Source: Polynucleobacter corsicus
GTDB lineage: Bacteria > Pseudomonadota > Gammaproteobacteria > Burkholderiales > Burkholderiaceae
Length of the DNA stretch: 64,000 nucleotides
Assembly (NCBI RefSeq): GCF_018688255.1
Contig: NZ_CP061314.1
Span: 992,001-1,056,000 of the forward strand
Direction: 5' to 3'
Positions within the stretch are counted from its first letter, which is position 1. Each line of letters opens with the position of its first letter. Below, piece after piece: positions 7,660 through 16,790 of the stretch. The notes beneath the pieces are model-generated. The model was not told where the DNA came from, ran no database searches, and saw only the letters and a program-made list of their open reading frames with translations. Made by a program: the position numbers and the translations under genes.

Positions 7660-9855
7660 GTGAGTTCAAGTGATAAAAAGTCTGCATCGAGTTCATCCAA
7701 TACTTGGCCTAATGTGCCAGATTGCGATTTAGATGCCTGGAAAAAATCAGCCCAAAAGTCAGCGCCCAATGGTGATGTTGATAAATTAGGTTGGCAAACG
7801 CCAGACGGTATTCATCTGAAAGCCTTGTATACGGCCAAAGATACCGAGGACCTTCAGTACACGCATTCTTTGCCAGGCTTTGAGCCTTTTGTACGTGGTC
7901 CACAGGCAACCATGTATTCAGTGCGCCCTTGGACCATTCGCCAGTACGCTGGCTTCTCAACTGCGGAAGAGTCCAATGCGTTTTATCGCAAGGCTCTGGA
8001 TGCAGGCGGTCAGGGTGTTTCTGTTGCTTTTGACTTGGCGACTCATCGTGGTTACGACTCCGATCATCCGCGCGTGACGGGTGACGTTGGTAAGGCAGGT
8101 GTGGCCATCGATTCAGTCGAAGATATGAAAATCTTGTTCGATGGGATTCCGTTGGACAAGGTATCCGTTTCCATGACGATGAACGGAGCAGTGTTGCCAG
8201 TATTGGCTGGTTATATCGTTGCTGGTGAAGAGCAAGGCGTGAAGCAAGAGTTGCTGTCAGGCACGATTCAGAATGACATTCTGAAAGAGTTTATGGTGCG
8301 CAATACCTACATCTACCCACCAGAGCCTTCAATTCGCATCATCGGCGACATTATTGAATACACCGCCAAACACATGCCGAAATTTAACTCGATCTCGATT
8401 TCGGGTTATCACATGCAAGAGGCAGGCGCGAACCAAGTTCTCGAATTGGCATTCACATTGGCTGACGGTAAAGAGTATGTCAAAACTGCTTTGGCAAAAG
8501 GCTTGGACGTTGATGGCTTTGCTGGCCGTCTCTCCTTCTTTTTTGCTATCGGTATGAACTTTTACTTAGAGGTTGCTAAGTTACGCGCTGCACGTCTTCT
8601 ATGGTGGCGCATTATGAAGTCCTTCGAGCCAAAGAATCCAAAGTCTTTGATGTTACGTACACACTGCCAAACATCTGGCTGGTCTTTAACTGAGCAGGAT
8701 CCATATAACAACGTTGTTCGCACCACAGTTGAAGCCATGGCCGCTGTATTTGGTGGCACACAATCCTTGCATACCAATTCCTTCGATGAAGCGATTGCTT
8801 TGCCGTCTGAGTTCTCTAGCCGTATAGCCCGCAACACTCAATTAATTCTGCAAGAAGAAACTCATATCACTAGCGTGATCGATCCCTGGGCTGGCTCTTA
8901 CATGATGGAAAATCTCACTCAAGAGATGGCTGATAAAGCTTGGGAGATCGTGCAAGAAGTCGATGCCATGGGTGGTATGACTAAGGCGGTCGAGAGCGGT
9001 TGGGCTAAGCTCAAGATTGAAGCTGCGGCTGCTGAGAAACAAGCGAAGATTGATTCAGGCTCTGATGTGATTGTGGGCGTCAATAAATACAAGCTTGGAA
9101 AAGAAGACTTAGTTGATGTGTTGATGATTGACAACGATAAGGTTCGTGAAAGCCAAGTTGCTCGCTTAAAAGACATCAAGGCGAAGCGCGACTCCAAAAA
9201 AGTAGAGGCAGCATTAGAGGCATTAACTAAAGCCGCAGAAGAAAATACTGGCAACCTATTGGAATTGGCTGTCCAAGCGATACGTTTGCGCGCTACGGTT
9301 GGCGAAGTTTCTGATGCATTGGAAAAAGTTTACGGGCGCCATCGCGCCGATACTCAAAAGGTGACCGGTGTGTATGCAGCTGCTTATGACTCAGCCGAAG
9401 GTTGGGATAAATTGAAAGTCGAGATCGCTGATTTCGCAAAAGACTTTGGTCGTCGTCCGCGTGTGATGATTGCCAAACTTGGCCAGGATGGTCATGATCG
9501 TGGCGCTAAAGTGGTTGCGACCGCCTTTGCTGATTTAGGTTTTGACGTTGATATTGGGCCCTTATTCCAAACGCCTGAAGAGTGTGCTCGTCAAGCCATT
9601 GAGAATGATGTGCATGCTTTAGGAGTTTCCACTTTGGCAGCGGGTCATAAGACTTTAGTTCCCGCCATCATTGCCGAATTGAAAAAGCAAGGTGCTGACG
9701 ACATCATTGTCTTCGTGGGCGGGGTCATTCCAAGACAGGATTATGAGTTCTTATATGAGGCCGGAGTTAAGGGCATTTACGGCCCAGGTACTCCGATTCC
9801 GGCGTCTGCTAAGGATGTACTCGAGCAGATCCGCAAATCTGCAAAGCCTGATTAA
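7660..9855 (+). CDS. scpA: Methylmalonyl-CoA mutase, single-chain
   Basis: Adenosylcobalamin-dependent isomerase interconverting (R)-methylmalonyl-CoA and succinyl-CoA, 731 aa. The N-terminal TIM-barrel catalytic domain has RPWTIRQYAGF and the RGYDSDHPRV region; the C-terminal B12-binding domain has DxHxxG as DGHDRG with the cobalt-ligating His at residue 612. Length matches the homodimeric/large-subunit class (ScpA/MutB). The start is GTG at 7660 with ggGAG just upstream. It is the first gene of the operon that continues with meaB, pccB, pccA and the VOC protein, giving a full propionyl-CoA to succinyl-CoA path. Confidence 0.97.
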   Translation: MSSSDKKSASSSSNTWPNVPDCDLDAWKKSAQKSAPNGDVDKLGWQTPDGIHLKALYTAKDTEDLQYTHSLPGFEPFVRGPQATMYSVRPWTIRQYAGFSTAEESNAFYRKALDAGGQGVSVAFDLATHRGYDSDHPRVTGDVGKAGVAIDSVEDMKILFDGIPLDKVSVSMTMNGAVLPVLAGYIVAGEEQGVKQELLSGTIQNDILKEFMVRNTYIYPPEPSIRIIGDIIEYTAKHMPKFNSISISGYHMQEAGANQVLELAFTLADGKEYVKTALAKGLDVDGFAGRLSFFFAIGMNFYLEVAKLRAARLLWWRIMKSFEPKNPKSLMLRTHCQTSGWSLTEQDPYNNVVRTTVEAMAAVFGGTQSLHTNSFDEAIALPSEFSSRIARNTQLILQEETHITSVIDPWAGSYMMENLTQEMADKAWEIVQEVDAMGGMTKAVESGWAKLKIEAAAAEKQAKIDSGSDVIVGVNKYKLGKEDLVDVLMIDNDKVRESQVARLKDIKAKRDSKKVEAALEALTKAAEENTGNLLELAVQAIRLRATVGEVSDALEKVYGRHRADTQKVTGVYAAAYDSAEGWDKLKVEIADFAKDFGRRPRVMIAKLGQDGHDRGAKVVATAFADLGFDVDIGPLFQTPEECARQAIENDVHALGVSTLAAGHKTLVPAIIAELKKQGADDIIVFVGGVIPRQDYEFLYEAGVKGIYGPGTPIPASAKDVLEQIRKSAKPD

Positions 9856-9877
9856 CTTTAGATAAAAAGAAATCAGC

Positions 9878-10903
9878 ATGCTCAATGCAGTAGACCAAGT
9901 CTTAGTGAATGACCTCACCGATGCGCCCTCATTAGCCCAACGCCGAGCATTAGCCAAGATTATTACCTTGCTCGAATCCACCCGCATAGACCATCGTCAG
10001 CGCGCTGATGAGGTTCTCAATACTTTATTGCCAAAGACGGGTAAGTCCTTTCGCTTGGGCATATCAGGCGTGCCTGGCGTTGGCAAATCTACTCTCATCG
10101 AAACCTTAGGCTTAGATTTAATTGCAAAAGGTCATCGCGTTGCGGTTCTGGCTATAGATCCATCCTCGAGCTTATCGGGCGGCTCTATCTTGGGTGATAA
10201 GACTCGCATGGAGAGGCTATCCGTTTTAGATAACGCCTTCATTCGTCCGAGCCCATCATCTTGCACCTTGGGTGGCGTAGCCGAAAAAACGCGGGAGGCA
10301 ATGTTAGTTGCCGAAGCCGCAGGATTTGACATTGTGATCGTTGAAACCGTAGGCGTAGGTCAAAGTGAAATTGCCGTTGCTGGTATGACGGACATGTTCC
10401 TCTTATTACAACTGCCTAATGCAGGTGATGATCTGCAAGCAATTAAAAAAGGCGTGATGGAAATTGCTGATCTGATTGTGATTAATAAGGTGGATATCGA
10501 TCCTGATGCCGCCATGCGCGCACAACTATTTATCACCAGCTCTTTGCGACTATTGGGCTTTCAAGGTAACCCTGACCATGCCTCACATCATTTGGAGCAT
10601 TGGCATCCGACCGTCATGACTTTGAGTGCTCTTGAGGGTAATGGCGTTCCTGAGCTGTGGGAAAAAATTCTGCATTTTCAGAAGCTACAAAATGCGAACG
10701 GTCAATTAGCATCGCGTCGTAAGCAACAAGCGGGGGCTTGGATGTGGGATCGGATTGATGCAGGCCTCAAGAATGCTTTTCAGAACCACCCAGCAGTACA
10801 AGCACTTTTGCCCAGTCTGAGCGCTGAGGTGAATCAAGGAACGATGGCTGCCTCGGTTGCTGCCAGGCGTTTGCTCGAGGCAATGGGTCACGAATTTTTC
10901 TAA
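9878..10903 (+). CDS. meaB: Methylmalonyl-CoA mutase-associated GTPase MeaB
   Basis: 341-residue G3E GTPase (MeaB/ArgK family) that gates cobalamin loading and protects methylmalonyl-CoA mutase from inactivation. Walker A GVPGVGKS is at residues 64-71; the switch region VETVGVGQSE and the guanine-specificity motif NKVD (VINKVD) are intact. It starts 22 nt after the mutase stop and ends 9 nt before pccB, consistent with one transcript. The older name ArgK/LAO transport kinase does not fit this context. Confidence 0.95.
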   Translation: MLNAVDQVLVNDLTDAPSLAQRRALAKIITLLESTRIDHRQRADEVLNTLLPKTGKSFRLGISGVPGVGKSTLIETLGLDLIAKGHRVAVLAIDPSSSLSGGSILGDKTRMERLSVLDNAFIRPSPSSCTLGGVAEKTREAMLVAEAAGFDIVIVETVGVGQSEIAVAGMTDMFLLLQLPNAGDDLQAIKKGVMEIADLIVINKVDIDPDAAMRAQLFITSSLRLLGFQGNPDHASHHLEHWHPTVMTLSALEGNGVPELWEKILHFQKLQNANGQLASRRKQQAGAWMWDRIDAGLKNAFQNHPAVQALLPSLSAEVNQGTMAASVAARRLLEAMGHEFF

Positions 10904-10912
10904 GGAGTAGTT

Positions 10913-12445
10913 ATGAAGGAAATCATTCAACAGCTAGAAGCAAAGCGTGAGCTCGCCAGATTAGGTGGCGGGCAAAAGCGTATAGCTGCTCAACACTCCA
11001 AAGGTAAGTTAACTGCACGCGAGCGTATTGAGCTCTTGCTAGATGCCGGCACCTTTGAAGAGTGGGATATGTTTGTTGAGCATCGTTGCCATGATTTTGG
11101 TATGGCTGATCAGACTGTACCGGGTGATGGCGTTGTTACTGGCTATGGCATGATTAATGGCCGCTTGGTCTTTGTATTTTCACAAGACTTCACCGTGTTA
11201 GGAGGCTCGCTTTCAGAGGCTCATGCGGAGAAGATTTGTAAGATTATGGATCAGGCGCTGAAGGTAGGCGCTCCTGTTATTGGCTTAAATGATTCTGGTG
11301 GTGCGCGTATTCAAGAAGGTGTTGCTTCCTTAGGTGGCTATGCTGAAATTTTCCAGCGTAATGTTACTGCTTCGGGTGTTATTCCTCAAATCTCTTTGAT
11401 CATGGGCCCATCAGCGGGTGGGGCTGTATATTCGCCAGCCTTAACTGATTTTATCTTCATGGTCAAAGATAGTTCTTATATGTTTGTGACTGGCCCTGAA
11501 GTCGTGAAGACGGTAACGCATGAGGATGTCACTGCTGAAGAGCTTGGCGGCGCAATAACTCACTCGACTATTTCAGGGGTTTGCGATCTGGCTTTTGATA
11601 ATGACGTTGATGCCATCATGATGCTCCGCCGCTTCTTTAATTACCTGCCATTATCGAATCGCGAAAAGCCGCCCATGATCAATGGGGCGCAGCGTACCGA
11701 AGAGCCTGATTTCTCGCTCGATACATTGGTGCCAAGCAATCCAAATCAGCCTTACGATATGAAAGAATTGATCAGGAAAATTGTTGATGATGGTGAGTTC
11801 TTTGAGCTCCAGCCTGATTACGCTAAAAACATCTTGATTGGTTTTGCGCGCATGGAAGGTCGCTCGATTGGAATTGTCGCTAACCAGCCTTTGGTTTTAG
11901 CAGGTTGCTTAGATATCAAGGCATCCATCAAAGCTGCACGTTTTGTTCGCTTTTGCGATGCCTTTAATATTCCAGTAGTTACTTTAGTTGATGTCCCAGG
12001 ATTTATGCCGGGCACCTCTCAGGAATATGGCGGCATCATCAAGCATGGCGCAAAGTTGCTCTACGCTTATGCGGATTGCACCGTTCCTAAGGTCACGCTC
12101 ATTACTCGTAAGGCTTATGGTGGCGCTTATGATGTGATGGCCTCTAAGCACTTGCGGGGCGATGTGAACTTCGCTTGGCCCTCAGCTGAAATTGCAGTAA
12201 TGGGCCCCAAAGGGGCTGTTGAAATTATCTTCCGCGAAGAAAAGTCTGATCCGGCAAAAATTACAGCTCGTGAAGCTGAGTACAAGGCCAAGTTTGCCAA
12301 TCCATTTGTAGCTGGTCGTCGCGGCTATATAGACGATGTGATCTTGCCTCATGAAACACGTAAACGTATCTCACGGTCTCTGGCAATGCTTAAGGATAAA
12401 GAGCTTACAAATCCACCGCGCAAACACGGCAATATCCCCCTTTAA
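10913..12445 (+). CDS. pccB: Propionyl-CoA carboxylase beta subunit (carboxyltransferase)
   Basis: 510-residue carboxyltransferase subunit that moves the carboxyl group from carboxybiotin to propionyl-CoA. Both crotonase-like halves are visible: the acyl-CoA-binding N half with SGGARIQEGV and GPSAGGAVYSPA, and the C half with LVDVPGFMPGT and TRKAYGGAYDVM. ATG at 10913 is preceded by aaggag. It lies between meaB and pccA in the mcm operon, which supports propionyl-CoA rather than methylcrotonyl-CoA as substrate; the sequence is also of PccB type. Confidence 0.95.
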   Translation: MKEIIQQLEAKRELARLGGGQKRIAAQHSKGKLTARERIELLLDAGTFEEWDMFVEHRCHDFGMADQTVPGDGVVTGYGMINGRLVFVFSQDFTVLGGSLSEAHAEKICKIMDQALKVGAPVIGLNDSGGARIQEGVASLGGYAEIFQRNVTASGVIPQISLIMGPSAGGAVYSPALTDFIFMVKDSSYMFVTGPEVVKTVTHEDVTAEELGGAITHSTISGVCDLAFDNDVDAIMMLRRFFNYLPLSNREKPPMINGAQRTEEPDFSLDTLVPSNPNQPYDMKELIRKIVDDGEFFELQPDYAKNILIGFARMEGRSIGIVANQPLVLAGCLDIKASIKAARFVRFCDAFNIPVVTLVDVPGFMPGTSQEYGGIIKHGAKLLYAYADCTVPKVTLITRKAYGGAYDVMASKHLRGDVNFAWPSAEIAVMGPKGAVEIIFREEKSDPAKITAREAEYKAKFANPFVAGRRGYIDDVILPHETRKRISRSLAMLKDKELTNPPRKHGNIPL

Positions 12446-12460
12446 GGCGCCGGAAAAATC

Positions 12461-14497
12461 ATGACTACAAAAATGTTTAAGAAAATTTTGATTGCTAACC
12501 GCGGCGAGATTGCTTGCCGTGTAATGAAAACCGCTAAAAAGATGGGTATTAAGACGGTTGCCGTCTACTCTGAAGCTGATAAGGAAGCTCGTCATGTACA
12601 GATGGCTGATGAAGCGGTTTGTATTGGGCCCGCACCATCACGTGAATCCTACCTAGTGATGGATCGCATCATTCAGGCCTGCAAAGATACTGGCGCCGAA
12701 GCAGTGCATCCTGGCTACGGTTTCTTATCCGAGAATGAGCAATTTGCACGTCGTTGTGAGGAAGAGGGCATCGTTTTTATTGGCCCTAAGCATCAGTCTA
12801 TCGCAGCGATGGGCGACAAGATTGCTTCCAAAAAGCTTGCCTTAGAAGCTAAGGTCAATACGATCCCTGGATTTAACGAAGCAATTGAAAAAGCGGAAGA
12901 TGCTGTCAAGATTGCCCAAGGTATTGGCTATCCCGTCATGATTAAGGCATCAGCAGGTGGTGGTGGTAAAGGCCTACGTGTAGCCTTTAACGATAAAGAG
13001 ACTTTCGAAGGATTTACAGCCTGTCGCACTGAGGCTCTTAATAGCTTTGGCGATGATCGCGTCTTCATTGAAAAATTTGTTGAAGGTCCTCGTCATATTG
13101 AGATTCAGGTTCTGGGAGATGCACATGGCAATATTGTGTATCTTGGTGAGCGTGATTGTTCTATTCAGCGCCGTCATCAAAAGGTCATTGAAGAGGCCCC
13201 GTCTCCCTTTATTGATCCTGCAACACGCAAGGCAATGGGAGAGCAAGCCGTTGCTTTAGCAAAGGCTGTGAACTATCAATCTGCCGGTACCGTAGAGTTT
13301 GTTGTGGGTAAAGATAAGTCATTCTATTTCCTCGAGATGAACACCCGTCTGCAAGTAGAGCACCCAGTAACTGAAGGTATTACCGGTCTGGATTTGGTTG
13401 AGCAGATGATTCGTGTAGCTGCTGGTGAAAAGCTGGCATTTAAGCAGGAAGATATCAAGCTAGATGGTTGGTCGATGGAATGCCGTATTAATGCGGACGA
13501 TCCATTTCGTAACTTCTTGCCATCGACTGGCCGCTTAGTAAAATACCGTCCGCCAGCAGAGCTTGATGGCGTGCGTGTCGATACAGGCGTCTATGAGGGT
13601 GGCGAGATCCCGATGTATTACGACTCCATGATTGCCAAGCTGATTGTGCATGGTAAGGATCGTACTGAAGCAATTGAAAAGATGCGCTCTGCGCTTAACG
13701 ACTTCGTTATTCGTGGCATCCACTCAAATATTCCTTTTCAAGCTGCTTTATTGCAGCACCCCCGATTTGTATCGGGAGACTTTACAACTGGCTTTATTGC
13801 TGAAGAGTATCCAGATGGTTTCAAAAAGGACTCTGTGCAACCAGCTGATCCTAAACGTTTGGCAGCCCTGGCGGCATTCATGCGCTATCGTTATCTTGAG
13901 CACATCAAAATGATTGATGGCCAGTTAGCTGGTCATGAAATGACTATTGCGAAGAGGTTTGTAGTTGTTACTGGATCGCAGGTAGGCTCAAGCGAAGATA
14001 TCAAAGAAATCCCTATCCGGGTGGAGCTTAAAGATGGCATTTACTCTGTCTATATTGAAGAGGGAGGTGATGTTAGTCGTTACAACATCGTTAGCAAATG
14101 GCGTCCAGGTGAAATTTGTTTATACGCTACCATCAATGGCACACAAAAAATTACTGCACAGGTTGAGCGTAAGGGTGTGAAATACGCTCTTGTTTTAGAT
14201 GGCGCCCATTTTGAGTGCATGGTGCTTAGTCCCCTCGGTGCCGAGCTTCAGCGCCGTATGTTGGTTAAAGTCCCAGCAGATACCTCAAAGTTAGTGATGT
14301 CACCAATGCCAGGTCTGTTGACTAATATTTCTGTAAATGTTGGTGAGGCTGTTACGGCTGGGCAGAAGTTGGCTGCAATTGAAGCAATGAAGATGGAGAA
14401 CACACTTATTGCTGCTCAAGATGGCATCGTTGCTGAAATTTGTGCCAATGTTGGTGAAAGCTTGTCAGTTGATCAATTGATTATTCGCTTCGAATAG
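12461..14497 (+). CDS. pccA: Propionyl-CoA carboxylase alpha subunit (biotin carboxylase + BCCP)
   Basis: 678-residue subunit. The N-terminal biotin carboxylase domain starts FKKILIANRGEIACRV and includes the ATP-grasp glycine loop KASAGGGGKG and EMNTRLQVEHPVTE. A beta-barrel linker domain that binds the beta subunit follows, then the C-terminal biotinyl domain with EAMKMENT, biotin on Lys 644. It catalyses ATP-dependent carboxylation of biotin for PccB. The start at 12461 (MTTKMFKK) is 15 nt after pccB; an internal ATG at 12473 is possible and would remove four residues. Confidence 0.95.
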   Translation: MTTKMFKKILIANRGEIACRVMKTAKKMGIKTVAVYSEADKEARHVQMADEAVCIGPAPSRESYLVMDRIIQACKDTGAEAVHPGYGFLSENEQFARRCEEEGIVFIGPKHQSIAAMGDKIASKKLALEAKVNTIPGFNEAIEKAEDAVKIAQGIGYPVMIKASAGGGGKGLRVAFNDKETFEGFTACRTEALNSFGDDRVFIEKFVEGPRHIEIQVLGDAHGNIVYLGERDCSIQRRHQKVIEEAPSPFIDPATRKAMGEQAVALAKAVNYQSAGTVEFVVGKDKSFYFLEMNTRLQVEHPVTEGITGLDLVEQMIRVAAGEKLAFKQEDIKLDGWSMECRINADDPFRNFLPSTGRLVKYRPPAELDGVRVDTGVYEGGEIPMYYDSMIAKLIVHGKDRTEAIEKMRSALNDFVIRGIHSNIPFQAALLQHPRFVSGDFTTGFIAEEYPDGFKKDSVQPADPKRLAALAAFMRYRYLEHIKMIDGQLAGHEMTIAKRFVVVTGSQVGSSEDIKEIPIRVELKDGIYSVYIEEGGDVSRYNIVSKWRPGEICLYATINGTQKITAQVERKGVKYALVLDGAHFECMVLSPLGAELQRRMLVKVPADTSKLVMSPMPGLLTNISVNVGEAVTAGQKLAAIEAMKMENTLIAAQDGIVAEICANVGESLSVDQLIIRFE

Positions 14498-14504
14498 AGC
14501 AATC

Positions 14505-14969
14505 ATGACTAAACCATTCAAGATATTGGGGATTCAGCAGATTGCTATCGGTGGCGAAGATAAGACCCGTCTTCGTAAGCTTTGGGTTGACTTATTAGGT
14601 TTTGAGTACAAAAGCACTTTTGTGTCCGAGCGTGAAAACGTCGATGAGGATATTTGCGCTATTGGCATAGGTGCTCATGAGATTGAAGTGGATTTGATGC
14701 AGCCGTTTGATATTGAAAAGAAGCCTGCTGTTCATCAAACACCACTCAATCACATTGGTTTATGGGTTGATGACCTTCCAAAGGCTGTCGAATGGTTGTC
14801 TGCCCGAGGTCTTCGCTTTGCCCCTGGTGGTATACGCAATGGAGCGGGAGGTCATGACATTACTTTCATTCACCCCAAAGGAAATGAAGAGTTTCCTCTG
14901 TGCGGTGAGGGCGTATTGATTGAGCTAGTTCAGGCGCCACCAGATATCATTGCAAGCTTGAGTTCATAA
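14505..14969 (+). CDS. VOC family protein, probable methylmalonyl-CoA epimerase
   Basis: 154-residue vicinal-oxygen-chelate protein directly after pccA (7 nt), the place where methylmalonyl-CoA epimerase (S to R isomer) is expected in this pathway. Two beta-alpha-beta-beta-beta modules are visible. Metal-site positions of known epimerases appear as LNHIGLW (His) and GVLIELVQ (Glu), with VDLMQP possibly giving the Gln. At the first-module position where epimerases normally carry a His (DHI), this protein reads IQQIAIG. The assignment therefore rests strongly on context; a related lactoylglutathione-lyase-like activity is possible. Confidence 0.75.
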   Translation: MTKPFKILGIQQIAIGGEDKTRLRKLWVDLLGFEYKSTFVSERENVDEDICAIGIGAHEIEVDLMQPFDIEKKPAVHQTPLNHIGLWVDDLPKAVEWLSARGLRFAPGGIRNGAGGHDITFIHPKGNEEFPLCGEGVLIELVQAPPDIIASLSS

Positions 14970-14986
14970 GATCAAGAGAGTTCCAA

Positions 14987-15712
14987 TTGACCCATATATT
15001 GGCCATCGATACCTCCTCGGCATGGTGTTCGGTGGCTTTATCTTTAGATAACGCTCCCCCCATAGTTCGCCACCAAAAGGTAACGGCTGGGGCTAGCCAA
15101 CTTTTATTGCCTTGGGTTCAAGAGTTATTATCTGAAGCCTCGATCAAACTTGCTGACCTCGATGCCATAGCCGTAGGAATCGGTCCTGGGGCTTTTACAG
15201 GCGTTCGCCTTGGCGTTGCTGCTGTTCAGGGTTTGGCAACAGCTGCTCGCTTGCCAGTGCTTCCTGTTGCCAGTCTAGATTCCATTGCCAGTCAACTGGT
15301 TCAAACTCCTGCATTTGTTGCATCAGGGGCGCAATCTTTTGTCATCGCTGTTGATGCTCGTATGGAAGAGGTTTACTGGGCCAATTACCGAGTTGGAGCA
15401 AATTCATTGCCTGCGCGTCAAGGTGATATTCATCTGACTGCTCCAGAGGGAGTTGAGCTCACGCAGATTGATTTTTTAGCAGGTAGTGCAATTGCTGAGT
15501 TTGGCGATCGTCTTCTTGCTAGCGCTCCCAGTCCATTTTCTAGCGCTCGTCTTGATTCAAGCATAGGGGTCAGTGCCTTAGGCGTTTTAGCTTGTGCCCA
15601 AGATATGTGGAGTCAAGGTCTGCAACAAGACGTTCACCTACTAGAGCCGCTATACATTCGCAATAAGGTAGCGCTGACTTCTGCAGAGCGTAGTCAACAA
15701 CATGGCCGATAG
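14987..15712 (+). CDS. tsaB: tRNA threonylcarbamoyladenosine biosynthesis protein TsaB
   Basis: 241-residue ASKHA-fold protein, non-catalytic partner of TsaD (with TsaE) in making t6A37 on ANN-decoding tRNAs. The N-terminus ILAIDTSSAWCSVAL and GIGPGAFTGVRLGVAAVQGLA are diagnostic. The start is TTG at 14987, supported by agagag at 14975-14980 and by the conserved N-terminus beginning immediately after. It lies 17 nt after the VOC gene and overlaps rimI by 11 nt, so a housekeeping tRNA-modification gene is probably cotranscribed with the propionate operon. Confidence 0.93.
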   Translation: MTHILAIDTSSAWCSVALSLDNAPPIVRHQKVTAGASQLLLPWVQELLSEASIKLADLDAIAVGIGPGAFTGVRLGVAAVQGLATAARLPVLPVASLDSIASQLVQTPAFVASGAQSFVIAVDARMEEVYWANYRVGANSLPARQGDIHLTAPEGVELTQIDFLAGSAIAEFGDRLLASAPSPFSSARLDSSIGVSALGVLACAQDMWSQGLQQDVHLLEPLYIRNKVALTSAERSQQHGR

Positions 15713-16247
15713 CCTTAACTCTGTGCAATCCAATACTGAAGGCGTTTCTGAGCTTTCATTTTTGCCTATGACTGCGGCAGATTTAGATTCGGTTCTGGCT
15801 ATTGAAGCTGTTTCACACATTCACCCATGGACTAAGGGTAATTTCTCAGACTCATTGGCTGCGGGTCACTGGGCTTATTGCGTGAGGCCCCAATTAGCAG
15901 ATGCGGTAAAAGGGAGTTATTTAGATCCCGATATTCTTTGGGCTTATTGCATCTTGTTTCCTGCTGTAGATGAGTTACATCTTTTAAATATTACTGTTTC
16001 ACCCAAATTACGTCGCTTGGGTATTGGCGTAAAAATGATGAATGCAATTGAAGGTGTGGCTGCACAACAAAATATGCCTCGGATTATTTTAGAGGTTCGT
16101 CCTAGCAACGAGGCAGCACTTCATCTCTATCAAAGCCTCGGGTATGAGCAAATTGGTTTACGTAAAAATTATTATCCAGTCGATGCTGTCAATGGCTTGC
16201 GTGAAGACGCCCTAGTTTTGGCTAAATCGATTAAGCTTAAGGCATGA
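15702..16247 (+). CDS. rimI: Ribosomal protein S18 alanine N-acetyltransferase RimI
   Basis: 181-residue GNAT acetyltransferase. Motif A is seen as LLNITVSPKLRRLGIGVKMM and motif B as RIILEVRPSNEAALHLYQSLGYEQIG, both typical of RimI, which acetylates the N-terminal Ala of S18. About 20 extra N-terminal residues precede the fold. It overlaps tsaB by 11 nt and its stop overlaps the next start (ATGA, 16244-16247), so translation is likely coupled. tsaB-rimI adjacency is common in proteobacteria. Confidence 0.92.
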   Translation: MADSLNSVQSNTEGVSELSFLPMTAADLDSVLAIEAVSHIHPWTKGNFSDSLAAGHWAYCVRPQLADAVKGSYLDPDILWAYCILFPAVDELHLLNITVSPKLRRLGIGVKMMNAIEGVAAQQNMPRIILEVRPSNEAALHLYQSLGYEQIGLRKNYYPVDAVNGLREDALVLAKSIKLKA

Positions 16248-16777
16248 CTATGAGTACAAATTCCACCTATCTTAAAGAAATGGGTATCACTGAGTGGACA
16301 TCGCGCGACGCTGCTCCAGAACCCATGCAAGCAATACTTGCTGCGGAGGTAAGCAATGATCAGGCTGCTACAGAAACACAAGAGCGTCATTCTTTAGGAA
16401 TCTGGTGGTTTTTTGGTAACAAACCTCAGGGTGATGCCGAAGCCCTTTTTCAAAACATCATTCGGGCTCTTGGTTTAACTCCACAAGAGTGGTCTTGGAA
16501 AAATCCCGCGGATAAATTTAATCCCGAGCTATTGCCGCAAAATGGAAAGCCCATAGTTGCCTTAGCTTTTGGTGGCGCTGCCGCACAAAAATTATCTGGT
16601 GAACGAGATGCGCTGCCAGAGCTTCGCGAAACTGTCTTAGCAATTAACGCTGACGGAGCAGAGGATCTGCCGCTGATCGCTACTTTTGAATTAAATCAGT
16701 TGCTTTCAAGGTCAAAGGATAAGGCTCTATTTTGGCAAGATCTACTGCTTGCAAAATCAGTCCTGCAAAATATCTAA
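16244..16777 (+). CDS. Small protein resembling DNA polymerase III psi subunit (HolD-like)
   Basis: 177-residue protein without an obvious enzymatic motif. The N-terminus YLKEMGITEW resembles the HolD opening (LQQLGITQW as I recall it from E. coli). The middle segment IIRALGLTPQEW resembles the HolD helix following its central strand, and the C-terminus ends with a KALFWQDLL-type helix comparable to HolD's last helix. In E. coli holD is cotranscribed with rimI, and here the gene overlaps rimI by 4 nt. HolD links the clamp loader to HolC-SSB. A divergent or inactive uracil-DNA glycosylase-like protein is the main alternative, since family 4 UDG genes also sit beside rimI in some betaproteobacteria. 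A second ATG at 16250 is a possible start. Confidence 0.5.
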   Translation: MTMSTNSTYLKEMGITEWTSRDAAPEPMQAILAAEVSNDQAATETQERHSLGIWWFFGNKPQGDAEALFQNIIRALGLTPQEWSWKNPADKFNPELLPQNGKPIVALAFGGAAAQKLSGERDALPELRETVLAINADGAEDLPLIATFELNQLLSRSKDKALFWQDLLLAKSVLQNI

Positions 16778-16790
16778 GCCTTGGGCTTAG
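16774..16790. other. Hairpin spanning the convergent stop codons of holD-like gene and lplT
   Basis: Seven-base arms ctaagcc (16774-16780) and ggcttag (16784-16790) around ttg. The left arm contains the + strand TAA and the right arm the - strand TAA. There is no T tract, so it may be a weak terminator or an mRNA 3'-end stabiliser. Confidence 0.6.

Noticed and set aside
7371..7673. 100-codon + strand frame through the gntR 5' region
   Set aside because: Shadow of the regulator gene; no family features.
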